From Cedecea neteri (lineage in GTDB: Bacteria > Pseudomonadota > Gammaproteobacteria > Enterobacterales > Enterobacteriaceae), in assembly GCF_000757825.1 (NCBI RefSeq), contig NZ_CP009451.1:682001-746000 (forward strand): 64,000 nt of DNA, read 5' to 3'. Below are positions 29,414 to 38,000 of this stretch, in pieces. How positions within the stretch are numbered: position 1 is the first letter of the stretch; every line of letters starts with the position of its first letter. Below the pieces are notes generated by a model. It ran no database searches. It was not told the origin of the DNA and saw nothing but the letters and a program-made list of their open reading frames with translations. Both the position numbers and the translations under genes were made by a program.

Positions 29414-31042
29414 ATGAACTTCTTAAAAAAGTTACAGTGTAACGATGCGCAATTTAACCTGTGCTGCGCTTTCTTCTTTACGCTGATCAACTCTCTCTTT
29501 ATTCACCGCAGCTGGCAGCTGATTGCCCCGGACTCTTTCCATAGCTGGCTGTTTGCCGCCTCAGTGCCGGTGGTGCTGTTCTGCGCGTGGCTGACCATTT
29601 TCAGCGTGGTTAATCTGCCCTGGCTGCGTAAGCCCGTGCTGGTGCTGCTGGTTATCGGCTGCGCGGCCAGCAACTATTTTATGTTTACCTACGGGGCCGT
29701 CATCGATAAAAACATGATGGTCAACGTGTTTGAAACTGACTCACAGGAAGCCGCCGCGCTGGTCACGCCTCAGCTGGTTAGCTGGCTGGCTCTGGCGGGG
29801 ATCGTACCCGCCCTGCTGCTTGCGCTGGTGAAAGTCCAGCCCGCGCGCTGGTGGCATACCGTGCTGACTCGCCTGGTTAGCGTGCTGGCCGGGCTGCTGG
29901 TCATCATCCTCGTCGCCGCCGTGTTTTATAAGGACTATGCTTCGCTGTTCCGCAACAACAAAGGCGTGGTGAAAATGGTCACGCCGGCAAACTACATCAG
30001 CGCCCTCAGCCGCTACAGCAAAGAACGCTGGTTTGCCGGGGACCAGACGCTGATCAAAATTGGTACGGACGCGCAAAAAGGCCCATTAATTAAGCAGCAG
30101 CCAAAGAAAACGCTGGTGGTGCTGGTGGTTGGCGAAGCCTCAAGAGCCGAGAACTACTCGCTGGGGGGCTATGCCCGTGAAACGAACCCACAGCTGAAAA
30201 AACAGGATGTGATTTACTTCCAGAACGCGTCCTCCTGCGGGACGGAAACCGCGGTTTCTGTGCCCTGTATGTTCTCCAACATGCCGCGCAAATCCTACGA
30301 TGCCGATCTTGCCCATCATCAGGAAGGGCTGCTTGACGTGCTGGCCCACGGCGGGGTTAACGTGCTGTGGCGGGATAACGACGGCGGCTGCAAAGGTGCC
30401 TGCGACCGAATACCGCATACGGACATGACGCAGTGGAAGCTGGACGTTTACTGTAAAGACGGCGCCTGTCTTGACGATGTTCTGCTCCATCGCCTGGATA
30501 ACGTGATTGACGGCCTGCAGCAGGATACGGTCATCGTGCTGCACCTGATGGGTAGCCACGGCCCCGCTTACTATCAGCGCTACCCGGACGCTTTCCGCCG
30601 CTTCACGCCAACCTGCGACAGCAACCAGATTCAGGACTGCGATCGCCAGGCGCTGATTAACACCTATGACAACACTATCCTGCACACGGACGATGTGCTG
30701 AGCCGCACAATCGACAAGCTGAAGCAGCATCAGGCCAGGCTCAATACCGCGCTGGTCTATCTGGCCGATCACGGCGAGTCGCTGGGCGAAAGCGGCATCT
30801 ACCTGCACGGCACGCCGTATATGCTGGCACCTGGTCAGCAAACGCATATTCCGCTGCTGTTCTGGCTGTCGCAGGATTACCAGCAAAACTTTGCCCTGGA
30901 CAGAGACTGCCTGGCGCACAAAGCCGACAGTGACCCTGTATCACAGGATAATCTCTTCTCGACGGTGCTGGGCATGATGAACATCAATAGCCAGGTTTAT
31001 CAGAAAGATATGGATATTCTGGCGGAGTGCCGGAAGCGTTAA
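29414..31042 (+). CDS. Phosphoethanolamine transferase, EptA family
   Basis: A 542-residue inner membrane enzyme with five N-terminal helices (to about residue 175) and a periplasmic sulfatase-like domain. The catalytic threonine is in SCGTETAVSVPCMFSN (about residue 277). Metal ligands are in VGEASRAENYSLGGY, where GEASR replaces the GETSR or GETAR of EptA and MCR, and in LADHGESLGESG (about 450). Paired cysteines are conserved. Members add phosphoethanolamine to lipid A and raise polymyxin resistance. K-12 has no gene here, so this is an extra eptA-like copy between ydhL and nemR. Confidence 0.9.
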   Translation: MNFLKKLQCNDAQFNLCCAFFFTLINSLFIHRSWQLIAPDSFHSWLFAASVPVVLFCAWLTIFSVVNLPWLRKPVLVLLVIGCAASNYFMFTYGAVIDKNMMVNVFETDSQEAAALVTPQLVSWLALAGIVPALLLALVKVQPARWWHTVLTRLVSVLAGLLVIILVAAVFYKDYASLFRNNKGVVKMVTPANYISALSRYSKERWFAGDQTLIKIGTDAQKGPLIKQQPKKTLVVLVVGEASRAENYSLGGYARETNPQLKKQDVIYFQNASSCGTETAVSVPCMFSNMPRKSYDADLAHHQEGLLDVLAHGGVNVLWRDNDGGCKGACDRIPHTDMTQWKLDVYCKDGACLDDVLLHRLDNVIDGLQQDTVIVLHLMGSHGPAYYQRYPDAFRRFTPTCDSNQIQDCDRQALINTYDNTILHTDDVLSRTIDKLKQHQARLNTALVYLADHGESLGESGIYLHGTPYMLAPGQQTHIPLLFWLSQDYQQNFALDRDCLAHKADSDPVSQDNLFSTVLGMMNINSQVYQKDMDILAECRKR

Positions 31043-31082
31043 TCGTGTGGCGGCCATTAAAATTTGGCCGCCCCTCTTGCAT

Positions 31083-31098
31083 TAGACCGACTGGTCTA
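31083..31098. promoter_or_regulatory. NemR box upstream of nemR
   Basis: The palindrome TAGACCGACTGGTCTA lies 14 bp before the nemR ATG. It matches the NemR operator type known at the E. coli nemRA-gloA promoter, where NemR represses until electrophiles or hypochlorous acid modify it. Confidence 0.75.
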
Positions 31099-31111
31099 CT
31101 ACATTGAGCGC

Positions 31112-31711
31112 ATGAATCGACATCCTGAACACGACACTCGCGAACACCTTCTCGCCACCGGCGAGCGGTTGTGCCTTGCCCGGGGTTTTACCGGCATGGG
31201 CTTAAGCGAATTGTTACGCACCGCAGAAGTGCCCAAAGGCTCTTTCTACCACTACTTTCGCTCTAAAGAAGCGTTTGGCGTGGCCATGCTTGAGCGCTAT
31301 TACCAGGCGTCCAATCTGCGCGTAGCGGATCACTTTTTACGCGGTGAAGGCAATTTTCGCCAACGCCTGCTGAAGTGGTACCAGGATATGCTGAGCTACT
31401 TCTGCCAGAGCGGGAATTTGAGCAACTGCCTGATAGTGAAGCTTTCGGCAGAGGTCTGTGACCTTTCGGAAGATATGCGCGGGGCGCTGAACAACGGTGG
31501 CTCACAGCTTGTCTCCCTGCTGGCAGATACGCTTGAGAAAGGACGCAGTGAAAAAAGCCTGCGCTTTGACGGCGAAGCGTTCGATCAGGCCATGGTGCTA
31601 TACGCACTCTGGCTGGGCGCCAGCCTGCAGGCAAAGATTTCCCGCAGCGCGCTGCCCCTTGAAAGCGCGTTAGCACACGTACAAACCCTATTGGCAGAAC
31701 CTGTCGCCTGA
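31112..31711 (+). CDS. nemR: Electrophile-responsive repressor NemR (TetR family)
   Basis: A 199-residue TetR repressor. The helix-turn-helix ELLRTAEVPKGSFYHYFRSKE (in its core GSFYHYF) and KLSAEVCDLSEDMR with the redox cysteine match E. coli NemR, which senses N-ethylmaleimide, methylglyoxal and bleach. The ATG at 31112 (MNRHPEHDTREHLLATGE) fits the family; in-frame codons upstream overlap the operator. nemA and gloA follow on the same strand. Confidence 0.95.
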   Translation: MNRHPEHDTREHLLATGERLCLARGFTGMGLSELLRTAEVPKGSFYHYFRSKEAFGVAMLERYYQASNLRVADHFLRGEGNFRQRLLKWYQDMLSYFCQSGNLSNCLIVKLSAEVCDLSEDMRGALNNGGSQLVSLLADTLEKGRSEKSLRFDGEAFDQAMVLYALWLGASLQAKISRSALPLESALAHVQTLLAEPVA

Positions 31712-31735
31712 CGGGTTTTTTATTTACTGAATTAC

Positions 31736-31750
31736 TAGACGACCGGTCTA
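31736..31750. promoter_or_regulatory. Second NemR-like box between nemR and nemA
   Basis: TAGACGACCGGTCTA carries the same outer TAGAC/GTCTA arms as the box before nemR, with a centre one base shorter. It lies 15 bp before the nemA ATG, where NemR binding could give nemA separate control. Confidence 0.55.
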
Positions 31751-31764
31751 CTTGAGGAAACACC

Positions 31765-32862
31765 ATGTCAGCAGATAAACTGTTTACGCCGCTCAAAGTT
31801 GGCGCAATCACCGTTCCAAACCGTATCTTTATGGCTCCGCTGACGCGCCTGCGCAGCATCGAGCCGGGTGATATCCCAACGCCGCTGATGGGGGAATATT
31901 ACCGTCAGCGTGCCAGCGCCGGGCTTATCATCAGCGAAGCAACTCAGATTTCTGCCCAGGCCAAAGGCTATGCGGGCGCGCCAGGCCTGCACAGCGAAGA
32001 GCAAATCGCCGCGTGGAAAAAAATCACCGCGGGCGTTCATGCAGAAAAAGGCCATATCGCCGTTCAGCTGTGGCACACCGGCCGTATCTCCCACTTCACG
32101 CTTCAGCCAGGCCAGCAGGCTCCGGTCGCGCCTTCCGCGCTGAGCGCCGGGACTCGTACCTCGCTGCGTGACGAAAACGGTCACGCCGTTCGTGAAGATA
32201 CCTCTATGCCGCGCGCGCTGGAACTCAGCGAGATTCCGGGCATCGTAAACGATTTCCGTCAGGCTATCGGTAACGCTCGCGACGCAGGGTTTGACCTGGT
32301 TGAGCTGCACTCCGCGCACGGCTACCTGCTGCACCAGTTCCTGTCTCCGTCTTCTAACCACCGCACCGACGAATACGGCGGCAGCCGCGAGAACCGCGCT
32401 CGCCTGGTGCTGGAAGTGGTTGATGCCGGGATCAAAGAATGGGGTGCCGATCGCATCGGGATCCGCGTTTCGCCGATTGGCTCGTTCCAGAACGTAGACA
32501 ACGGCCCGAACGAAGAGTCTGACGCGCTGTACCTGATTGAAGAGCTGGGTAAACGCGGCATTGCCTATCTGCACATGTCCGAGCCGGACTGGGCCGGTGG
32601 CGAACCGTACACCGAAGCATTCCGTGAAAAAGTTCGCGAGCGTTTCAGCGGCGTTATCGTTGGCGCAGGGGCATATACCCCGGAGAAAGCGGAAGATCTG
32701 ATCGGCAAAGGCCTGATTGACGCGGTAGCTTTTGGCCGTTCGTTCATCGCGAACCCTGACCTGGTCGCTCGTCTGCACAAAAATGCCGAGCTGAACCCGC
32801 AGCGCCCTGAATCCTTCTACGGCGGCGGCGCGGAAGGTTATACCGACTACCCAAGCCTGTAA
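31765..32862 (+). CDS. nemA: N-ethylmaleimide reductase NemA (old yellow enzyme family)
   Basis: A 365-residue FMN-dependent ene-reductase that reduces activated alkenes, nitroaromatics and quinones. Motifs include [18 protein letters not shown], the active-site [17 protein letters not shown] (around residue 180) and the FMN phosphate site [13 protein letters not shown] (about 330). It lies 53 bp downstream of nemR, preceded by GAGGAAA. Coexpression with gloA provides detoxification of reactive electrophiles. Confidence 0.96.
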   Translation: MSADKLFTPLKVGAITVPNRIFMAPLTRLRSIEPGDIPTPLMGEYYRQRASAGLIISEATQISAQAKGYAGAPGLHSEEQIAAWKKITAGVHAEKGHIAVQLWHTGRISHFTLQPGQQAPVAPSALSAGTRTSLRDENGHAVREDTSMPRALELSEIPGIVNDFRQAIGNARDAGFDLVELHSAHGYLLHQFLSPSSNHRTDEYGGSRENRARLVLEVVDAGIKEWGADRIGIRVSPIGSFQNVDNGPNEESDALYLIEELGKRGIAYLHMSEPDWAGGEPYTEAFREKVRERFSGVIVGAGAYTPEKAEDLIGKGLIDAVAFGRSFIANPDLVARLHKNAELNPQRPESFYGGGAEGYTDYPSL

Positions 32863-32950
32863 CTCCGCAGTACCTTTCATTGATAGCGGCGCGTAAACGC
32901 CGCTATACTCAACGACTCCAGAAATAACTGTCTTATTCGACGAGGATTTT

Positions 32951-33358
32951 ATGCGTCTACTTCATACCATGCTGCGCGTTGGCGACCTGCAACGCTCCAT
33001 CGAGTTCTACACCAAAGTACTGGGCATGAAACTGCTGCGTACCAGCGAAAACACGGAGTACAAATACTCTCTGGCGTTTGTTGGCTATGGCGATGAAAGC
33101 GACACGGCGGTTATCGAGCTGACCTACAACTGGGGCGTGGACAGCTATGAGCTGGGTACCGCTTACGGCCACATCGCGCTGAGCGTGGATAACGCCGCAG
33201 ACGCCTGTGAGCGTATTCGCCACAACGGCGGCAACGTGACTCGCGAAGCCGGCCCGGTAAAAGGCGGCACTACCGTTATCGCTTTCGTTGAAGATCCGGA
33301 CGGTTACAAAATCGAACTGATCGAAGAAAAACACGCGGGCAAAGGCCTGGGTAACTGA
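32951..33358 (+). CDS. gloA: Glyoxalase I (lactoylglutathione lyase)
   Basis: A 135-residue metalloenzyme that isomerises the methylglyoxal-glutathione hemithioacetal. The start [13 protein letters not shown] gives metal ligand His5; the other ligands are in VIELTYN (about Glu56), YGHIAL (about His74) and YKIELIE (about Glu122). The length matches the nickel-type E. coli enzyme. It is downstream of nemA, as in the nemRA-gloA electrophile-defence operon. Confidence 0.96.
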   Translation: MRLLHTMLRVGDLQRSIEFYTKVLGMKLLRTSENTEYKYSLAFVGYGDESDTAVIELTYNWGVDSYELGTAYGHIALSVDNAADACERIRHNGGNVTREAGPVKGGTTVIAFVEDPDGYKIELIEEKHAGKGLGN

Positions 33359-33381
33359 TTTTCAGACGATTAGCGTCAAAC

Positions 33382-33404
33382 AAGGGGCGTGTTGTACGCC
33401 CCTT
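33382..33404 (+). terminator. Hairpin after gloA
   Basis: A perfect 9-bp stem AAGGGGCGT/ACGCCCCTT with a five-base loop lies 23 bases after gloA. It has only a weak T tract, so termination may be partial. Confidence 0.55.
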
Positions 33405-33468
33405 ACTGCAACACTCCCCGAAATTTGCCATAATGCGCGCTGCATTTTCCCCGTATTAAGAGAAGCTG

Positions 33469-34128
33469 ATGTCAGACAACACGCAATTGAATGGCCTGTG
33501 CGACCGTTTTCGTGGTTTTTATCCGGTAGTTATCGATGTTGAAACCGCAGGTTTTAACGCAAAAACCGATGCGTTACTGGAAATCGCCGCCGTTACCCTG
33601 AAGATGGATGAAGACGGCTGGTTATCCCTCGACGAAACGCTGCACTTCCATGTCGATCCGTTTGAGGGCGCGAACCTTCAGCCAGAAGCTCTGGCATTCA
33701 ACGGTATTGACCCGCATAACCCACTGCGTGGTGCCGTCAGCGAATATGATGCGCTGCACGCCATTTTCAAAACCGTGCGTAAAGGCATTAAAGACAGCGG
33801 CTGTAGCCGGGCGATTATGGTGGCGCACAACGCCACGTTCGATCACAGCTTTATGATGGCAGCGGCAGAGCGAGCTTCTTTGAAGCGCAATCCGTTCCAT
33901 CCGTTTGTGACGTTTGATACTGCGGCCCTGAGCGGCCTGGTGCTGGGGCAAACGGTGCTGGCCAAAGCCTGCATCGCCGCTGGCCAGAAGTTTGACAGCT
34001 CGCAGGCCCACTCCGCCCTGTATGACACCGAACAGACCGCCCTGCTGTTTTGCGAAATAGTGAACCGCTGGAAGCGCCTCGGCGGCTGGCCGCTGCCCCC
34101 GGCGGATGAGCCAGAATCTGAAGCATAA
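33469..34128 (+). CDS. rnt: Ribonuclease T
   Basis: A DEDD-family 3'-5' exoribonuclease that matures tRNA 3' ends. It has 219 residues. Exo motifs are [10 protein letters not shown] (Exo I, about residue 23), [11 protein letters not shown] (Exo II, about 120) and [11 protein letters not shown] (Exo III, about 180). In K-12 lhr lies downstream; here the IS-bounded island begins 17 bp after the stop and seems to cut the expected terminator. Confidence 0.96.
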   Translation: MSDNTQLNGLCDRFRGFYPVVIDVETAGFNAKTDALLEIAAVTLKMDEDGWLSLDETLHFHVDPFEGANLQPEALAFNGIDPHNPLRGAVSEYDALHAIFKTVRKGIKDSGCSRAIMVAHNATFDHSFMMAAAERASLKRNPFHPFVTFDTAALSGLVLGQTVLAKACIAAGQKFDSSQAHSALYDTEQTALLFCEIVNRWKRLGGWPLPPADEPESEA

Positions 34129-34145
34129 AAAAGCGCCCCTCGGGT

Positions 34146-34818
34146 TAATGCCGGTCCCTTAAGATGACCGGCATTGTTTTTTAGGGGATATTTTGACCTT
34201 TTCTCCCTCACTTCTCTCGCATACTCCCGCTCCTGTCTTGAGGGCAGTTTCAGCATCGCTGCATTGCTGTAAAAGTGTTTCAGATGACCCGGGATCGCTC
34301 CCGGAGATGACCACGGCAGTCTGATTAATAAACGTAATAACTTAGCGATACCCCAACTCGGTTTCCCAGCGATGCTTATAAAGCTCCGCCACGCTGGCGG
34401 CCGGATAACGCATCGCATCGGTCATTGACGTCAGCACCTGCCGCTCCACGCCATTGACCCTGCGACGGATTAGCCGCCCGGTCAGTTCTTCCGGCAGACC
34501 TTCCCACTGTTTTCTGGCCTGTGGCGCGGTTTTCAGTCGTATCAGCTCGTCCTGTTTACCGAGTTTACGGCCGACTTCTTACTGCGTGTTTTTTCAGCGG
34601 CGTTAACCAGTGGCGATTTTCGCCCGCACTATGCCAGGGCTGCAACAGCCACAAAGAGTAAAACCCCTTATCGAACAGCGTAATACTGTTATCCGGAGCG
34701 CTTTCTGCCAGTTGCGCCGCCAGGCGCATTTCGTTTATGTCATAGCGGCCTGACACACTCGCGCGCAGCAGGTGACTGCTGAGTTCCATCAGACGGACCA
34801 TGCGAACCTGCGGATATC
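34146..34818 (-). mobile_element. Truncated IS4-family element, left boundary copy
   Basis: The outer end is a terminal inverted repeat TAATGCCGGTCCCTTAA (34146-34162). The minus strand then reads the C-terminal two-thirds of an IS4-type transposase in several frames, including DNSITLFDKGFYSLWLLQPW and LPEELTGRLIRRRVNGVERQ. Similarity to the right-hand copy stops at about 34818, so the transposase 5' part and the other inverted repeat are missing. Frameshifts near 34400 and 34580 make it inactive. Confidence 0.85.
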
Positions 34819-34859
34819 CTCCCCTGACTTTATCTCTCGCCTGAGGAAGTGGTGGTAAT

Positions 34860-34955
34860 TCAGCGCTGAAACGCGACTTCGTCGATATCACCCTCGTGAA
34901 CGTTGATACCCTGGCCGGTTAGCCGTACGTCCGCCAGTCCTTCTATCTCCATCAT
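34860..34955 (-). CDS. Unknown 31-residue ORF next to the left IS copy
   Basis: The product is 31 residues and begins MMEIEGLADVRLTGQG. It has a GAGGAAA ribosome-like site about seven bases before its ATG and ends close to where IS similarity stops. It may be the 5' remnant of a longer gene cut by rearrangement. I do not recognise it. Confidence 0.3.
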   Translation of the reverse strand: MMEIEGLADVRLTGQGINVHEGDIDEVAFQR

Positions 34956-34984
34956 TCATTTTCCTCATCCCCCCGCAGGAACGC

Positions 34985-34994
34985 GGGGGGGGGG
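34985..34994. repeat. Homopolymer tract of ten G
   Basis: Ten consecutive G residues lie inside an imperfect inverted repeat with the C run at about 34970. The tract is downstream of the adhesin gene and upstream of the small ORF at 34860-34955 on the minus strand. Tracts of this length are prone to slippage. Confidence 0.8.
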
Positions 34995-35049
34995 ATCAAA
35001 AACATAATTAAAAATAAAAAACTAAACGTTAAAGTCTGAAAACTAAACG

Positions 35050-38000
35050 CTAAAGATCCCGACGACACGCCACAGAGTACCTTCCGGTGTCGAAGCTTAA
35101 GTAGATGTCGCCATTTTTCAGGCCGACGTCGTAGTGCTTGTCGGTGCCTGCTTCCATCCGCCGCTCCGACGACTGGACGTAAGAGCCGTGGAAAAGACTG
35201 CCCCACTCGTTCCACAGCGCGCCCGTGCCGCGCCTTTGGGTTGCGTTGTAATTTCTGTGCAGGCTCATCTGTGCGACGGTTGGCAAACGGTAACCCTGCG
35301 ATGCGCAGTAGTTGCCCGCGTCGAGCCAGTCCATTGACACTGAATCGTTCTTTATGAACCAGCCCTCAAGGGTGAAACTGTACTTAATGATTTTTCCATA
35401 ACCGTTGGATGGGGTCCCCGTGATGGTCACTTTGTCTCCCGTCCCCGGGCCGGTGAACTTCACCACCCCGTCCGTCACTGTTACCCAGCTGGCATCAGAC
35501 GTCCAGGTAAAGTACGAAGCTGAACCATCCGTTACATTCAGAGTAAAGGTTGCGCCTGTGAATCCCGTGGTCGGGAATCCGGCGTCTTTTGCAAACGTGT
35601 AGTTATTTACGGTGACATCCTTCAGAACGACCGCCGTGATTTCAAACGGAGCAGACTCCACCGTACCGTCAGACACCGTCATTGTGGCCTTCAGGCCCGG
35701 AGCGGCGGTGGTGGCGGTGAACACGCCGCTGTAGGTACCGTCCTGATTGTCGGTCCAGCTCCCCTTCAGCATCGCCCCGGGCATCGCGGTGGTCTGCACC
35801 ACGGCGGCCTGCCCGGCCACCGGGTTATGCTGTGCATCCTGCAGCGTCGCCACCACCTGTATGTCGTCGCCGGTCACGTAGCTGGCCTTGTCCAGCCCGA
35901 GGGTCGAGTTCGCCTTCACCGGCGCCGAGGCCGTGATGTCGTAGGCGGCAGAGGTCACCTCCCCGTCAGACACCGTCAGCGTGGCCTTCAGGCCAGTGCC
36001 GGCGGTGGTGGCGGTAAACACGCCGCTGTAAGTGCCGTCCTGATTGTCGGTCCAGTTACCTTTGATGACTGCCCCGGCTACCGCGGTGGTCTGCACCACC
36101 GCATCCTGCCCGGCCACCGGATTATGCTGCGCGTCCTGCAGCGTCACCGTCACCTGCATGTCCGACCCGGCCACGTAGCTGTTCTTGTCCAGCACAAGGG
36201 TGGAGTTCGCCTTCACCGGCGCAGCGGCCGTGATGTCAAACGGAGCAGACTCTACTTTGCCGTCAGACACCGTCATCGTGGCCTTCAGACCCGGGCCGGC
36301 GATCTGCGCCGTCCAGGTCGATGTGTAAGTGCCGTCCTGATTGTCGGTCCAGTTACCTTTGATGACTGCCCCGGCTACCGTGGTGGTCTGCACCACGGCA
36401 TCCTGCCCGGCCACCGGATTATGCTGCGCGTCCTTCAGTTGGACCCTCACCTGCATGTCGTCGCCGGCCACGTAGCTGGTCTTGTTCAGCCCGAGGGTGG
36501 AGTTCGCCTTCACCGGCGCCGAGGCCGTGATGGCGTAGGCGGTGGAGGTCACCTCTCCATCTGCCAGCGTCAGCGTGGCCTTCAGGCCTGTGCCGGCGGT
36601 GGTGGCGGTGAACACGGCGCTGTAGTTGCCGTCCTGATTGTCAGTCCAGCTACCCTTGATGACTGCCCCGGCGACCGCGGTGGTCTGCACCACGGCGGCC
36701 TGCCCGGCCACCGGATTATGCTGCGCGTCCTTCAACTGGACCTTCACCTGCATGTCGTCGCCGGCCACGTAGCTGGTCTTGTCCAGCCCGAGGGTGGAGT
36801 TCGCCACCACCGGTGCCGAGGCCGTGATGTCAAACGGAGCAGACTCAACATCCCCGTCAGACACCGTCATCGTGGCCTTCAGGCCCGTGCCGGCGGTGGT
36901 GGCGGTGAACACGCCGCTGTAAGTGCCGTCCTGATTGTCAGTCCAGATCCCCTTCAGCGTCGCCCCGGCGACCGCGGTGGTCTGCACCACGGCATCCTGC
37001 CCGGCCACCGGGTTATGCTGCGCGTCCTGCAGCGTCACCTTCACCTGCATGTCGTCGCCAGCCACATAGCTGGCCTTGTCCAGCCCGAGGGTGGAGTTCG
37101 CCTTCACCGGCGCCGCGGCCGTGATGTCAAACGGAGCAGACTCCACATCCCCGTCAGACACCATCATTGTGGCCTTCAGGCCTGTGCCGGCGGTGGTGGC
37201 GGTAAAAGTAGCGCTGTAAGTGCCGTCCTGATTGTCGGTCCAGTTACCTTTGATGACTGCCCCACCCACTGCGGTGGTCTGCACCACGGCATCCTGCCCG
37301 GCCACCGGGTTATGCTGCGCGTCCTTCAGCGTCACCTTCACCTGCATGTCGTCGCTGGCCACGTAGCGGGTCTTGTCCAGGGTGATACCCGAGTTTACCT
37401 TCACCGGCGCCGAGGCCGTGATGTCGTAGGCGGCAGAGGTCACCTCCCCGTCAGAGACCGTCAGCGTGGCCTTCAGGCCTGTGCCGGCGGTGGCGGCGGT
37501 GAACACGGCGCTGTAGTTGCCGTCCTGATTGTCGGTCCAGCTCCCCTTGAGCGTCGCCCCGCCCACCGCGGTGGTCTGCACCACGGCGGCCTGCCCGGCC
37601 ACCGGGTTATTTTGCGCGTCCTTCAGCGTCACCTTCACCTGCATGTCCGACCCGGCCACATAGCTGGCCTTGTCCAGCCCGAGGGTGGAGTTTGCCTTCA
37701 CCGGCGCCGCGGCCGTGATGTCGTAGGCGGCAGAGGTCACCTCCCCGTCAGAGACCGTCAGCGTGGCCTTCAGGCCCGGGCCGGCGGTGGTGGCGGTGAA
37801 CACGCCGCTGTAAGTGCCGTCCTGATTGTCGGTCCAGTTACCTTTGATGACTGCCCCGGCGACCGCGGTGGTTTTCACCACGGCATCCTGCCCGGCCACC
37901 GGGTTATGCTGCGCGTCCTGCAGCGTCACCTTCACCTGCATGTCGTCGCCGGCCACATAGCTGGCCTTGTCCAGCCCGAGGGTGGAGTTTGCCTTCACCG

